This document shows positions 30,550-41,217 of a DNA stretch of 64,000 nt, in pieces (the first letter of the stretch is position 1; each line of letters starts with the position of its first letter). The stretch spans positions 992,001 to 1,056,000 of the forward strand of contig NZ_CP047396.1 in NCBI RefSeq assembly GCF_020541305.1, written 5' to 3'. Source of the DNA: Candidatus Vallotiella adelgis. Lineage in GTDB: Bacteria > Pseudomonadota > Gammaproteobacteria > Burkholderiales > Burkholderiaceae. Position numbers and translations under genes: made by a program. Below the pieces are notes generated by a model. It saw nothing but the letters and a program-made list of their open reading frames with translations. It was not told the origin of the DNA and searched no databases.

Positions 30550-31015
30550 GTTGACATCGAGTCGCCCCGGCAACTGTCGGATCGCATCGCGATTGAATGA
30601 TGAGAAACAAAGCGATACGGCGTCTCGATAGGGTAGCTACGTATGTTCAACATGCTTGTCTAGTGATTGAATGATACGCATGATTTTTGGTATGCAGAGG
30701 CTAAACCAGTAGTGAAGATTGAGCTTCACGCCGGACGTAATAATGATGTCGCTATTGCGGATAGATCTTATATGTGACAGCATAGTGACTAATTCAACAG
30801 CGCGTCGGCGCCGGCATCTGCACTGTTCCGACCGCAATACCGGTTTCCTCGCACACTTCACGTGCCCGCTGTTAGCGCTAGCGGCTCAGCGAAAATATCT
30901 ATCGAACCAATAATGGTTACTACCAATAGGGATGATCAGCACGTTTTATGACTAGAATAAATCGCTATACTAAAACTGATTTCGGTCTTAAATAACCCAG
31001 ACAAGGACAACCCCT
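30550..31015 (-). pseudogene. nudB: nudB pseudogene (dihydroneopterin triphosphate pyrophosphatase)
   Basis: Nearly the whole gene is legible in pieces on the minus strand: VVLVWVI*D; ILVIKRADHPYW**P; AEPLALTA; then the Nudix box start AREVCEETGIAVGTVQMPA (family AREVAEETGI); ISHYAVTYKIYPQ*RHHYY; LHYWFSLCIPKIM; and LPYRDAVSLCFSSFNRDAI with RQLPGRLD at the end. Matching family text from memory is VLVIKRADRPGFWQSV, DEPLALTAAREV, HQIEYAIYPQ, EHWFGLCVP, LPYRDAAERCFSPSN. At least six stops and two frameshifts. The Nudix REx2EE core is nearly intact although the gene is dead. It follows aspS as in Burkholderia. The enzyme belongs to folate synthesis. Confidence 0.9.
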
Positions 31016-31037
31016 GCACTACACGTTGTACTACATG

Positions 31038-32843
31038 TTACCCGGTCCGGGGTTTTGCAACCCGAATGTGCAGGTCGCACAATTGACGCTGATCGACCTC
31101 GCTAGGCGCTTTCGTGAGTAAACACTGTGCACGTTGGGTTTTCGGGAACGCGATTACATCACGAATCGAATCCGAGCCAGCCATCATGGTAACAATCCGG
31201 TCCAAGCCAAAGGCAATACCACCGTGTGGCGGCGCGCCATATTGCAACGCATCAAGTAGGAAACCAAACTTTGCGCGCACCTCTTCAGAACTAATCCTCA
31301 TAACACGGAACACCCGTCTCTGCACATCTTCACGATAGATGCGAACTGAGCCTCCGCCGATTTCCCAGCCGTTGCATACCATGTCGTACGCCTTAGCAAG
31401 ACAGCGACCCGGATCAACCTCTAGATACTCAAGATGTTCGTCCTTTGGACTAGTAAAAGGATGATGTGCGGAAACCCAACGATTTTCCTCGTCATTGTAC
31501 TCAAACATTGGGAAATCAATAATCCATATCGGCTTCCACCCTTCTTCGAATACCCCGGCACTACGACCGAGTTCTGAGTAGCCAATTTTTAGCCGGAGAG
31601 CTCCGAGGCTGTCGTTGACTATTTTAGAACGGTCTGCGCCAAAAAAAATGATGTCACCATTCTGTGCGCCAGTACGATCGAGGATCGCTGAAATAGACGA
31701 ATTATCTAAATTTTTTGTGATAGGACTTTGCAGGCCGGATCGTCCTTTAGAGACTTCGTTAACCTTAATCCACGCAAGCCCTTTTGCGCCATAGATGTGT
31801 ACGAAGCGTGTATAATTATCGATATCGTTACGCGTCAACTTTGCTCCATCGGGCACACGCAGCGCGGCAACACGGCCGTCTCTCGAATTCGCTGGCACGC
31901 TAAAAACCTTAAAATTCACTCCCTTCATAACGTCGGTTAGTTCAGTGAACTCTAACTTCACGCGCAAATCGGGCTTGTCTGAGCCGAATCGGTGCATCAC
32001 TTCGGCATGCCGCATAATCGGAAATGGATTTACAAGCTGGACGTTAATCGTCGCCTTAAACACATGACGAATCATCTCTTCGAACAGGTTTCGGATCTCC
32101 TGCTCATTTAGGAATGATGTCTCGCAGTCGATCTGCGTAAACTCTGGCTGCCGGTCAGCGCGCAGATCCTCGTCACGAAAGCACTTAGTTATTTGATAAT
32201 ATCGATCAAAGTTAGCCACCATTAGTAGCTGCTTAAATAGCTGCGGCGATTGCGGCAACGCGAAAAACATCTCTGCGTTTATGCGTGACGGTACTAGATA
32301 ATCGCGTGCGCCTTCCGGCGTACTCTTCGTGAGTACTGGCGTCTCAATATCGATGAACCCCTGCTTGTCTAGGTACTTACGAGACTCCATGGCGACATGG
32401 TAGCGCAGACGCAGATTGTATTGCATCTGTGGTCGGCGCAGGTCTAGTACACGATGTATCAGACGTGTAGTCTCAGACAAGTTTTCGTCATCTAGTTGAA
32501 ACGGCGGCGTTATCGATTTATTAAGTATTATCAGCTCATGACATGATACCTCAATCCAACCACTAGTAATATGTGCGTTATAAGCGCCCTCCGGGCGCAT
32601 CCGTACAATGCCAACTACACGTACGCAGAACTCATGCCGCACCTCTTCAGCGGTCTTAAACATATCCGGCCGGTCCGGATCACATACCACTTGCACCAAT
32701 CCTTCTCGGTCACGTAGATCGATAAAGATAATGCCTCCATGGTCGCGACGCTGATGTACCCAGCCACACAAGGACACTGATTGATTGAGCAGCTTCTCAC
32801 TCACCAAACCACAATATTCAGATCTCATCGATATGATGTTCAT
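31038..32843 (-). CDS. aspS: Aspartyl-tRNA synthetase
   Basis: Class II synthetase that charges tRNA-Asp (possibly also tRNA-Asn, as in relatives using the transamidation route). The 601-residue product has the N-terminal OB-fold anticodon domain ([20 protein letters not shown]), motif 2 ([21 protein letters not shown]), the bacterial GAD insertion domain (about residues 290-420), and motif 3 ([16 protein letters not shown]). Start at [12 protein letters not shown]; an internal ATG at 32828 matches the family start equally well. Full length, no damage. Both former neighbours in this unit (DUF502 upstream, nudB downstream) are dead. Confidence 0.97.
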   Translation of the reverse strand: MNIISMRSEYCGLVSEKLLNQSVSLCGWVHQRRDHGGIIFIDLRDREGLVQVVCDPDRPDMFKTAEEVRHEFCVRVVGIVRMRPEGAYNAHITSGWIEVSCHELIILNKSITPPFQLDDENLSETTRLIHRVLDLRRPQMQYNLRLRYHVAMESRKYLDKQGFIDIETPVLTKSTPEGARDYLVPSRINAEMFFALPQSPQLFKQLLMVANFDRYYQITKCFRDEDLRADRQPEFTQIDCETSFLNEQEIRNLFEEMIRHVFKATINVQLVNPFPIMRHAEVMHRFGSDKPDLRVKLEFTELTDVMKGVNFKVFSVPANSRDGRVAALRVPDGAKLTRNDIDNYTRFVHIYGAKGLAWIKVNEVSKGRSGLQSPITKNLDNSSISAILDRTGAQNGDIIFFGADRSKIVNDSLGALRLKIGYSELGRSAGVFEEGWKPIWIIDFPMFEYNDEENRWVSAHHPFTSPKDEHLEYLEVDPGRCLAKAYDMVCNGWEIGGGSVRIYREDVQRRVFRVMRISSEEVRAKFGFLLDALQYGAPPHGGIAFGLDRIVTMMAGSDSIRDVIAFPKTQRAQCLLTKAPSEVDQRQLCDLHIRVAKPRTG

Positions 32844-33144
32844 TTTTTATTAGTCAAAATATGCACCAGCATCCAACCGGAATTACTATGCCCATCAACA
32901 CAATATAATTCAATAGCGGCGTCTGCTGCCACGTCAAGGCTACACTATCCCTGTTTCTTGGTATTATGAGTAGTAATATCCAAGATAGTGTGTGGTTAAA
33001 GTTCAGTATGATTACTATCTAGACATTTACTACCCACAGTTCAAGTAGTTAGCAACATCGCCCGTTAAAAATAGAGTTAAACAGTAGTCAAAGACGGTCT
33101 GTCTCATCAAGTACCGAGCTAAAAAAGATTACATACAAACGCCA
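32844..33144. other. Spacer upstream of aspS
   Basis: About 300 bases that probably include the eroded 3' half of the DUF502 gene and the aspS promoter. I see no readable peptide here. Confidence 0.45.
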
Positions 33145-33365
33145 GCAATTAGAGGCACACCCACAAGCCAATCAGGCAAAGTCCGAAGAGTCCGAAGACG
33201 CGCCATAGCTGCCATCTTGCTAGCAGCAATAGGAGCGTAATTAGTTCATCATGTCGACTTCGGCATGCTTAACTCATAAAACAATTCTATCGGCACAAAT
33301 ATTGGGACTAGCAGCCCTATCAGGAATACGACCTTCTCTGTCTTCTTCGTTGCTGTGGCTTTATT
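33145..33365 (-). pseudogene. DUF502 family membrane protein remnant
   Basis: On the minus strand KATATKKTEKVVFLIGLLVP, then IFVPIELFYELSMP, aligns with the family N-terminus I recall as TKKSTLKSVFLTGLLVLVPLAITLWVL. After a frame change, TLLLLLARWQLWRVFGLFGL aligns with the next block (LLLLPRTWQPERLFGF). Stops and frameshifts break the frame, and the rest of the roughly 200-codon gene is not readable. Its place between fmdB and aspS is as in Burkholderia. Function of the family is not established. Confidence 0.75.
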
Positions 33366-33375
33366 AGATCACAGC

Positions 33376-33688
33376 TCAGGTAGACGCGCCTACGCTGGAC
33401 AAGTCCAGCACAGTAGATGCGCCAGCATCGCCTACTTCCTTCTCGTCATTCTCAGACTTATTATTATGTTCCGGGTTACTGTCGCGGAAATCAAGCGTGT
33501 ACCAGCCAGAGCCTTTTAGCAGGAATCCCGGGGCTACGATGACCTGCTTTCGCCGATGCCCTGCTGCTTTCGCAACGCCTCGCATCCGCACTCAGAACAC
33601 TGGTTCAACGGTGCATCGCTGAGTTTTTGCAACCCCCCCCTCTTTCTAAAAAACGAAGGACTCACAACGATATGTATAAACCGGCCGG
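33376..33688 (-). pseudogene. fmdB: fmdB-family zinc-ribbon protein pseudogene
   Basis: Small regulatory-type zinc ribbon protein in Burkholderia, here broken. Pieces on the minus strand: PVYTYRCESFVF*K (family PIYAYRCESCGFAKD, so one zinc Cys is now Phe and a stop follows), LQKLSDAPLNQCSECG with CEALRKQ, and in another frame VIVAPGFLLKGSGWYTLDFR, then a low-complexity tail to the TGA at 33376-33378. Two events are visible: a G8 run (minus strand; C8 at about 33627-33634) that shifts frame, and a 20-base insertion in which CGAAAGCAG is duplicated, turning RKQV into RKQ...RKQV out of frame. Confidence 0.9.
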
Positions 33689-34175
33689 TATATAAAAAAT
33701 CTTTTAAAGCCTTAAATGACAAGCAGGAATATTTGTTTGTATACACTATCGTATGGTTTATACAACACTTATGTTGGCGAACGCCGATATCACAAGTAGC
33801 GCGTCGGCGGAGCCCTTTGAGCGTCAAACCAATAGAAAAAATTAGCGAGATAATGCGCCAAGCCGTATGCATGCTGCTATTTAACCGAAAATTAGTTTGA
33901 TATTAAGCACAGCAGAAAGCGTTTATGTACTTAATACGGCTTTAAATGAAGCGCAAAACTCGAGGTAGTCCCCCGCTGCACAAAACATGCTTGCAGCCGC
34001 CGGACGATCAAGTTTGTCAGGCGCATCGGAGACTGCTATCACTGAGAAGTCGAAATCGATGCAGTCAGGCTCTGATCTAGCACTCGGCGTATCACATAAA
34101 TAATTTAACACTTCGGCATTTCTTATTTTAGGAAAAGCCCACCTTCTTATGAAGAACTGCCGCTAAGTAATTTTA
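33689..34175. other. Spacer downstream of ubiB with an unexplained open frame
   Basis: About 490 bases. The minus-strand frame at 33923-34111 (62 codons, contains VIAVSDAPDKLDRPAAASMF) looks more protein-like than most chance frames but I do not recognise it. The plus-strand frame at 33556-33900 lies over the fmdB remnant and is a shadow. No regulatory site is clear. Confidence 0.35.
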
Positions 34176-35774
34176 TTAGACTACTCCGATACAAGATTTG
34201 ATATTACCCAGAGAAGACAACCCAAAATAAGCCATTAGTGCGCCCGCGCCAACTGCCCCCCCGAATATCATTAGACCTTGTAGTAAATAGTTTGTTCGTC
34301 GCTGCCCAGCTAATATCCGCCGTATTAAATACTCAATCGTACGTGGAGGATGATTATAATCTGCGGACAACACATGATGGATCAAGCGTGGTACTTGTGG
34401 CAGAGTTTTGCTCCATTGGGGAGATTCGATCTTTAGCCGCTCTACCCAGCCACGCCAACCTATTTGATCGTTCATCCAACGTTCGAGATACGGCTTAGCT
34501 GTCCCCCACAAATCGAGCTCTGGGTCAAGATCACGGCCCAGACCCTCGACGTTGAGCATCGTTTTTTGTAGCAGTACTAATTGCGGTTGGATCTCGACGT
34601 TAAAACGTCTTGATGTCGAGAATAGGCGCATCAGTACTTGCCCAAGAGAAATATCTCTTAGTGCCCGGTCGAAATAGGGTTCGCATACTGAGCGAATCGC
34701 GCTCTCTAGTTCTTCGACCCGTGTTCGCGAAGGCACCCACCCAGATTCCAGGTGCAATGTCGCAACCCGGTGATAATCGCGCTTAAAAAACGCAAGGAGA
34801 TTCTGCGCTAGATAGTTTTTATCGAAATCTGACAGCACGCCGATGATACCGAAGTCGAGTGCAATATAATAGCCTAAGTGGTCCGGGTCAAGGCTAACCT
34901 GGATATTGCCGGGGTGCATATCTGCATGAAAGAACCCATCCCGAAACACCTGCGTAAAGAAGATCTCTACACCTTGCCGTGCAAGTTTCGTGATATCAAT
35001 GCCGGCGGAGCGTAACCTATCTACCTGGTTGATTGGCACACCGGTCATCCACTCCATTACCATCACCGTTGATGTACAATACTCCCAGTATATCTCTGGG
35101 ACCATCAGAAGATCTGGTGCAGAAAAGTTGCGGCGTAGCTGGCTCGCGTTCGCTGCTTCTCGCATTAGATCTAACTCATCATGTAGATACTTGTCAAACT
35201 CCTCTACAACCTCACGGGGCCGTAGACGCTTTCCATCAACCCATAGTCGCTCCGTCCAACGCGCAATGTCACGCAATAGCGCAAGATCGGAGTCAATAAT
35301 CGGCAGCATGCCGGGGCGTAGCACCTTGATCGCCACAGGTTTACCAACGTGGATGCCGCTTTTTAAGCGCGCGAAGTGCACTTGTGAAATCGAAGCGCTA
35401 GCTACTGGCACTAGTTCAAACGCATCGAATAGTACATCGATTGGTTTGCCCAACGCCTTCTCAATCAATGCAATAGCTACCGCAGAATCGAATGGTGGAA
35501 CTTGGTTCTGTAGCTTCGCGAGTTCGGTTGTGATATCTATTGGCAATAGATCGCGCCGAGTAGATAGAACCTGCCCAAACTTCACGAAGATCGGGCCGAG
35601 GCTTTCCAGAGCTAAGCGTAGCCGCTGATTTCGAGGAATCAGGATCGGACGCCCAAGCATCATTACACGTACCAGAAACTTTACGCGCCAATCTGTAATA
35701 TGCCCCAGTATCACTTCGTCAAGTCCGAAGTGATACACCGTAAATAATATTTTAAATAAGCGCAGGATTCTCAT
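34176..35774 (-). CDS. ubiB: UbiB, atypical kinase/ATPase of ubiquinone biosynthesis
   Basis: Membrane-associated ADCK/UbiB-family protein that supports ubiquinone synthesis, perhaps by handling lipid intermediates. Start chosen at [20 protein letters not shown] (35774); 29 further open codons upstream are not conserved. Family motifs: [14 protein letters not shown] (KxGQ motif), [23 protein letters not shown] and [10 protein letters not shown]. Hydrophobic segments stand at the C-terminus ([20 protein letters not shown]), as in the family. 532 residues, full length. It follows ubiJ by 13 bases. It is intact although ubiE, upstream in the same cluster, is a pseudogene and a ubiH-type gene at 14-15 kb is dead. 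A C7 run at about 34256-34262 encodes part of FGGAVGAG. Confidence 0.95.
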   Translation of the reverse strand: MRILRLFKILFTVYHFGLDEVILGHITDWRVKFLVRVMMLGRPILIPRNQRLRLALESLGPIFVKFGQVLSTRRDLLPIDITTELAKLQNQVPPFDSAVAIALIEKALGKPIDVLFDAFELVPVASASISQVHFARLKSGIHVGKPVAIKVLRPGMLPIIDSDLALLRDIARWTERLWVDGKRLRPREVVEEFDKYLHDELDLMREAANASQLRRNFSAPDLLMVPEIYWEYCTSTVMVMEWMTGVPINQVDRLRSAGIDITKLARQGVEIFFTQVFRDGFFHADMHPGNIQVSLDPDHLGYYIALDFGIIGVLSDFDKNYLAQNLLAFFKRDYHRVATLHLESGWVPSRTRVEELESAIRSVCEPYFDRALRDISLGQVLMRLFSTSRRFNVEIQPQLVLLQKTMLNVEGLGRDLDPELDLWGTAKPYLERWMNDQIGWRGWVERLKIESPQWSKTLPQVPRLIHHVLSADYNHPPRTIEYLIRRILAGQRRTNYLLQGLMIFGGAVGAGALMAYFGLSSLGNIKSCIGVV

Positions 35775-35787
35775 GGGCAAGCACAGA

Positions 35788-36558
35788 TCAGTGCTGCAGA
35801 TCATCGGCCGAAGAAGAATGTATCCCCGTAAATAACAGGGCAGTGCTAACATGTATTGCAATACCGCATTTAATGCCTCTCTCGATTTGAGAGAGCGTAT
35901 CGCACACTAGTTCATTGCCAAATTTCTTGCATTTCTGGAGATAGACTAGCTGTAGATTCTCGTCAAATAAGTATTTTGACAACAAACCGATTAAGTTTCG
36001 TCTATCGCGATACGTGTGATCCGAGAAAACCCGCACTACGGACAATATGAGATATGCGATTATATCGCCCACTAAACGTGCGAGATTTGCCTCCGAATCC
36101 CAGCGAAAATACTTCGCGAACAACGCAATTAGCGCTATGAATTCCACATCACTATGACTCTGCACGTAGAGCGCCGCCTGCTTACCAGCAGCGACCGCAG
36201 ACAATGCCTTCAACGGTATCGTGATTGTTGTGTGGGCTGTTGAGAGGATAAGTGCGTTCGGCATTTCGCTCCCTTCCTCATCACGCGATTCGCTGGATGA
36301 AGCTGATGCTAGCACAGTAGCCATCCCAGCAGGCAGTCTCTGCAGCACAGAGACTGTGCTATTTTCCTGTACAACCCACTCTAGGACGGCTGTAGGCAAC
36401 AAAATCCATACTTTTTCCGCGTACGGAAGTAAAAATTCACGTGCCCACGATGTGTGGATCAATAAATAATTAACGATAGCAATGAAAGACTTAGCAACAA
36501 TGGTTGTTGTCACAGAAAAAAAGCCCGAGTAAACGACGCTCGTGCAGGCTGTTATCAT
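35788..36558 (-). CDS. ubiJ: UbiJ, SCP2-domain accessory factor of ubiquinone biosynthesis
   Basis: Lipid-binding scaffold of the soluble Ubi complex in related bacteria. The start is uncertain: ATG at 36558 has a Shine-Dalgarno-like TAAGAGA, while GTG at 36513 ([17 protein letters not shown]) matches the family N-terminus best. Recognisable blocks are [23 protein letters not shown] (broken here only for quoting), EVISL-like [46 protein letters not shown] and [10 protein letters not shown]. The C-terminal ~20 residues are not family-like. Residue conservation is visibly lower than in neighbouring housekeeping proteins, so relaxed selection is possible. It sits between the Tim44-like gene and ubiB, as in Burkholderia. 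Confidence 0.78.
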   Translation of the reverse strand: MITACTSVVYSGFFSVTTTIVAKSFIAIVNYLLIHTSWAREFLLPYAEKVWILLPTAVLEWVVQENSTVSVLQRLPAGMATVLASASSSESRDEEGSEMPNALILSTAHTTITIPLKALSAVAAGKQAALYVQSHSDVEFIALIALFAKYFRWDSEANLARLVGDIIAYLILSVVRVFSDHTYRDRRNLIGLLSKYLFDENLQLVYLQKCKKFGNELVCDTLSQIERGIKCGIAIHVSTALLFTGIHSSSADDLQH

Positions 36559-36605
36559 AAGTCTCTTACGGTACTTTAACTGCTCTGCTAGGTTTTTTAG
36601 CCGGA

Positions 36606-37637
36606 TTAACAAGACGGTTGTTGGATGCCAGCCAGCATCCAACCCTCACCGCTTTGGACGTTTCGGCTCAAGTTCCATATTTCCACAAATGGTTCGGCCG
36701 CAGCACCTCGAGCCTCGCGTATTAGACCATGAAATCGCACTGACGCCACATACTCGTTGCTGCCACGACTCTCAACGCTGACTAGATCAGCATTTAAGTG
36801 CACTATATCGGTGTGGTTTTCACCATTTCGAGAATCGAGATCTATCTTAATCTCAGCAAGCATTTCAGGTGTCGTTAACGCGCAAATATCGGCAATATTT
36901 CCAGCGTCCCAGGCTGCCTGCAGCCGCACAAACGCTATCTTTGTCTGGTGCATAAACGCATCAGCGTCGAAGCCAGCTGGCACCGTAGTAGCGTTTAGCA
37001 CCCCAAGATTCGGGGAAATGCAAGTCTCCTGACTATCAGGCGCAATGCTGACCTGGCCAATTTCGCCTGTCGTAGGCGAACGCACTCCCGAATTATATGG
37101 GTGTGGCAACGTCCTAGAAGAAAGCTCAAAACCCTTATATGCATAAGGAGTAATAGGACGCGCGTTGCGATTTGAAAACTTGCGAAACAGCCATAGACCG
37201 ACAAGCGCAATCACGGCAATTAGCAGCACGTTGAGCATGCTGGCTAATATACCGCTAAATCCAAAATGGGATAATAACGCTGCCAATCCAAGACCAGAAG
37301 CTAATCCTACAAGCGGCCCAAGCCAATTACGCTTAGGCTGGGCTGCCGTTGGTGGAATTTGCCCGTGGCTCGGTTGCGCACCCTCTAACAGAGCACCCAG
37401 CCGAGGAGTATGCGTTTTCACGGGCTGTGTTAACTGCTGTGTGATATGCGACTGCCTACCGATCGAGCGACCTCCGGCTATGCGCTTTGCATTGGCATCA
37501 AATGCACTGAATAAGCCAATCATCAATAAGCCAGCTGTTACTATTGCATAGAAACAGTGACAGATTCGCATGCTCTTGCGCGGTGCAACCATAGCAAGAA
37601 AATTGGCGGGATAACTAAAGTAGGACTGGGCAGACAT
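36606..37637 (-). CDS. Tim44-like domain membrane protein
   Basis: Protein of the bacterial Tim44-like family, always near ubiE/ubiJ/ubiB in Burkholderia; function not established. Start at MSAQSYFSYPANFLAMVAPR (37637) is favoured by an AGGAG five bases upstream. An N-terminal signal or anchor segment (ITVAGLLMIGLFSAF-like, about residues 30-50) is followed by AKRIAGGRSIGRQS, a linker, a strongly hydrophobic hairpin (about residues 120-165: GLASGLGLAALLSHFGFSGI and LNVLLIAVIALVGLWLF), and the C-terminal Tim44-like fold (FVRLQAAWDAGNIADICALT, EPFVEIWNLSR). 343 residues. Its start region overlaps the end of the dead ubiE by almost nothing (ubiE stop at 37654). Confidence 0.85.
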   Translation of the reverse strand: MSAQSYFSYPANFLAMVAPRKSMRICHCFYAIVTAGLLMIGLFSAFDANAKRIAGGRSIGRQSHITQQLTQPVKTHTPRLGALLEGAQPSHGQIPPTAAQPKRNWLGPLVGLASGLGLAALLSHFGFSGILASMLNVLLIAVIALVGLWLFRKFSNRNARPITPYAYKGFELSSRTLPHPYNSGVRSPTTGEIGQVSIAPDSQETCISPNLGVLNATTVPAGFDADAFMHQTKIAFVRLQAAWDAGNIADICALTTPEMLAEIKIDLDSRNGENHTDIVHLNADLVSVESRGSNEYVASVRFHGLIREARGAAAEPFVEIWNLSRNVQSGEGWMLAGIQQPSC

Positions 37638-37653
37638 CGGATCTCCTGGACGG

Positions 37654-38388
37654 TCACGAGTATTTAGTGGCGACATGCAGTGTAACAACGCCATCTGTTA
37701 GATTGTAATATCTGACTCCGTCTAGTCCGGCTTTTTCCATTATTATTTTTATCGTGTCCGGATTTCCGGGTGCATCTGAATCGACTCGGCTAAGTATCGA
37801 TAACCGTCTGGATTACGTGCCACTTTTCGCCCAGTCACGGCAGTACTTGAATAAATATAGGCTGTAGAAGTTTTTCAGCGGTTTCCACACTTTAGAGAAC
37901 TCTAGCGCTAGTAGCTGGCCTCCAAACTTAAGGACACTGTGAATTTCCGCAAGCGCACCCTCTTTATGCGTCATGTTATGCAAACTGAATAGATACTCTC
38001 TATATCAAAGTAATCATCAGTAAACGGAATGTTTTCTGCGTTGCAGAATAGCGTTGGTGTGATGACACCTTCATCGAGCAATCGGTCACGTCCGATCTGG
38101 AGCATTGACTCGTTTATGTCAGCGTACCATACCTGCCCCAGACCCTTCTTCCTACTTGGCAAATGCTTTAGCTAAGTTGCCTGTACCACTAACTAGATCT
38201 AACATACTGTATCTAGGACGCACCCCAACCTAGGCGATAGCAAAAGCTTTCCATATATGATAGAGTTGGCCGGATATCAGATTATTCATCAGTTCATAGT
38301 GTAAGGCTACAGCATAGAACACTCCAGCGACCTTATGTGCCTTCTTGCCTTTATCAACAGTCCGATACCTGAAGTGAGTTTATGTCAT
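37654..38388 (-). pseudogene. ubiE: ubiE pseudogene (ubiquinone/menaquinone C-methyltransferase)
   Basis: Almost the whole gene can be read on the minus strand from ATG 38388: [66 protein letters not shown] (SAM site, family GGTGDLAKAFA), [102 protein letters not shown] and a stop at 37654. Codon 3 is TAA, a second stop follows IWKAFAIA, and there are frameshifts, including after DYFDI. The enzyme adds the C-methyl group in ubiquinone synthesis. Very recent-looking decay. Confidence 0.95.
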
Positions 38389-39344
38389 GATGATAGTTCC
38401 TTGCGTGAAAGCGCGCGGCATACGCCGCAGTAATACATTTATATAAGGGTATCCGGTGGTATGATTATTGCATTCCACTTTACTCCATTAGCACCTTGCG
38501 GTTCATCCCGACATTTATCAGATGGTTGCCCACTTAAACACGCAGCCCTACTGAAGTTATCGGGTTGTATCGTATTGTGGTTAAACTGGCACAATAGACA
38601 CGATTTGCACGTCCACCATACCGCGGTGTATTGCTCTAATAAAACCTATACATATCAATAATACGGTAGCTTAGAAATATCTAATTAGATCTATGATCAG
38701 CTAGCTACTCATGGTAGATCACGCATAAGGTGGGAGCTGTTTTGATATACAGACATAGTTGTTCATGCCAATATTCTCAGCTTTTGTACTGTTGAGTGCT
38801 GCGCTTCAGCGGTAGCCATGGCTGAACCACTACGGTACGCGCTTCCTACAGAGGCTTATAGCTGCTCGAGCTTACTAAAAGATTCGCTATAGATTCTGTA
38901 ATCTACGCTCAGTTTAGCGGACGCACGGGGATATGCAGTACTTAATTTTATACCCGTCTAAGCGTCACGCCACTACGACGAACAGACATACAACGCGCTA
39001 ATTAGTTATATCAGTTACGGACAATATACGGAAAAAGCTTATCAAAGCGGATACATCTTTTTTTCTAGTATCATCACTTACGTATTAGGTGGTATTACAG
39101 TGCAACAATCTACCAAAACCTCGTTTTAATAATCTTTATAGTGCGGAGTTCAACTTAGATGTTGCTAAATATCTGATATAACATTCTAGTCACATATCTA
39201 GCACACTAATCGGCACGTGTTAATATCGAGACAGTATACAGCCATGCAACACCTTTAGACAATTCTGAGTCGTTGATCTACGGCACATAATATTACTGAA
39301 GTTCAACCCTGGAATCGCTAACTCTTGAATCGCTGATGGTGAGC
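38389..39344. other. Spacer upstream of ubiE and ilvA remnants
   Basis: About 950 bases. A DUF971 gene precedes ubiE in Burkholderia; on the minus strand near 38590-38630 the peptide VDVQIVSIVPV recalls the DUF971 block DVVITGIEPVGHYAL, too weak to annotate on its own. The 5' part of ilvA should also lie here on the plus strand but I cannot read it. The rest shows nothing. Confidence 0.4.
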
Positions 39345-39715
39345 ACGTGACGAACAAGCGCACATCTTCATCGATATTCAGACCTAACATTGCGATGAGT
39401 CATAGAAAATCCATAGATTTTTGTTAAACACAGCTATCCTGTTATCACGCTCACTAGCGACGGACTGGCAAGGTACTACGCTCGATTGTAGAGGTGCCAT
39501 CTGTTCGCTGCTGGCTCGTGATGAGCGCCTCTGCCTATACTCATTCGAGTTGCCGGAGCATGTTGGTGTATTGCGGTAGTTCTACTATTAACGACGACAA
39601 ACTAGATAGAGTATAGCCAATTCTATTGCTGTAATAGCAAGCAGTGACTGAAGAGACTCGATTTCAGTGGTTACTTACAGCGCTCAGGATATTCTGATTC
39701 AGATGAAATGACCAA
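39345..39715 (+). pseudogene. ilvA: ilvA remnant (threonine deaminase, C-terminal regulatory part)
   Basis: Pieces on the plus strand: EQAHIFIDIQT*H (family EEASVFLSLQTRDLAH), TSDGLARYYARL (family ISDNELAKLHLRHM), GAICSLLARDERLCLYSFEL followed by PEHVGVLR (family GGRSALAHDERLYRFEFPERPGAL), EYSQ, and TRFQWLLTALRIF (family AFxxFLATLGYP). Stops and frame changes occur throughout, and the catalytic PLP half is not readable. It directly precedes queF, as ilvA does in Burkholderia. The enzyme starts isoleucine synthesis from threonine. Confidence 0.8.
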
Positions 39716-39756
39716 TTCAGCGCAGAACTGTTCTTTAATTTAGTCCAAGAAATAAT

Positions 39757-40581
39757 ATGACATCCAACCAATTCATTTTAGGAAAAAAAGTAGGCTATTC
39801 CCAGTCGTATAACCGCAAGCTGTTGTTCCCGATCGAGCGCCGACATAGTCGCAACGCCATTGGCATTCCAGTAATTCTGCCATTCTTTGGCACAGATATC
39901 TGGAATGCGTACGAGCTTTCTTGGCTAAACAAGCGCGGTAAGCCACAAATCGCTCTGGCGACGTTCCACATACCAGCAGAATCACCCAACATTATTGAAT
40001 CTAAATCGTTTAAGTTATATCTAGGGTCGTTTGCTAAAACACGTATTGCATCAATTGATGTATTGCGTGAGACAATCCACCGTGACGTCTGCGCAAGCGT
40101 GAATGCAAACGTGTCAGTACAGATTATACCGCCGGACGAGTTCGTGACGCCAGTGATAAACCAGCGGGCGCGTACGTCGCTGGACCGGTTGGATCTAGAT
40201 ACCGATATTTATATGCCTGACCCATCACTGCTAAGTGTGAATTCCTGTCAGGCGCCTATTAATGAAACAGTGTTCTCAGATCTATTGAAGTCTAATTGCC
40301 CGGTAACCGGGCAACCGGACTGGGGCAGTATACAAATCCAGTATGTTGGCCCGCCGATCGACCACGCTAGCTTATTGCGCTACATAGTGTCATACCGCGA
40401 TCACACCGCGTTTCATGAGCAATGCGTAGAACATATCTTTATTGATATCCAGCGCGTATGCAAACCGATTAAACTAGCTGTTTATGCGCGCTATACACGT
40501 CGCGGTGGCCTGGATATTAACCCATTCCGCACTAATTTCCATCTACCTTTTCCGGACAACACGCGAACCGTGCGCCAATAA
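39757..40581 (+). CDS. queF: NADPH-dependent 7-cyano-7-deazaguanine reductase
   Basis: Reduces preQ0 to preQ1 in queuosine synthesis for tRNA wobble modification. Long, two-domain form of 274 residues. Visible: the substrate motif [12 protein letters not shown] (about residues 87-98), the catalytic Cys and Asp in [15 protein letters not shown] (about 185-198), [10 protein letters not shown], and the C-terminal [18 protein letters not shown]. Start ATG at 39757, with no strong Shine-Dalgarno. It is retained while its neighbour ilvA is dead, and while the tRNA modification gene dusB elsewhere in the window is dead. Confidence 0.96.
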   Translation: MTSNQFILGKKVGYSQSYNRKLLFPIERRHSRNAIGIPVILPFFGTDIWNAYELSWLNKRGKPQIALATFHIPAESPNIIESKSFKLYLGSFAKTRIASIDVLRETIHRDVCASVNANVSVQIIPPDEFVTPVINQRARTSLDRLDLDTDIYMPDPSLLSVNSCQAPINETVFSDLLKSNCPVTGQPDWGSIQIQYVGPPIDHASLLRYIVSYRDHTAFHEQCVEHIFIDIQRVCKPIKLAVYARYTRRGGLDINPFRTNFHLPFPDNTRTVRQ

Positions 40582-41217
40582 ACTTGTATGGAAGTTACTT
40601 TATATAACAAGTTATCGTATGCATACCGTGTTGCAATGGACTCATTCATTAACTAGACCTGTAAAAATAGCCTGCCTAATATAGGCGTACCAGCATACGA
40701 GGCGCCACTTAAGAAAGGTCAAGTGATTGTATCATATCAACCTATAATCAAACCTTACTAATGAGATGACTAAAGTACTCGCATCTTGTCTTGTGTCTGT
40801 ACGGCAGGCGAACTGCGTGAAATTTCCGAGACACTTTAGCTACCAGCTAACATAGATCGATTGGAGCTTAACCGCTCCACGAGCAGATTTTGCGACAGTC
40901 TCGGTTCGCCGTTCACAATATTATTACTACTCATTTCTGCTTGATAAGCTATATGTAGTTTTAGGGTGCTAGCAGGATTTGCTATGAGGCAATGCTAAAC
41001 TGAGATGCAACTCAAACACATAAGCCATCCGATTATTTAAATGTCTGTCACCCCGCATGCTTATACATTGAGCTAGCTAGCGAATTGCTGTCGATTAGTA
41101 CCTATATGCTGTGATTCTAACTAGACTCGTACAGATCCCCTAGAAGATCTGGAGGCCACTAAATCCGAAAGGTCAATGTCATCGGTATTCTATGTTGGAA
41201 ATCATGATGGGGTCTCC

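Noticed and set aside
34990-35628. 212-codon plus-strand frame, the longest antisense frame
   Set aside because: Antisense shadow of ubiB; Ser/Arg-rich composition typical of antisense translation.
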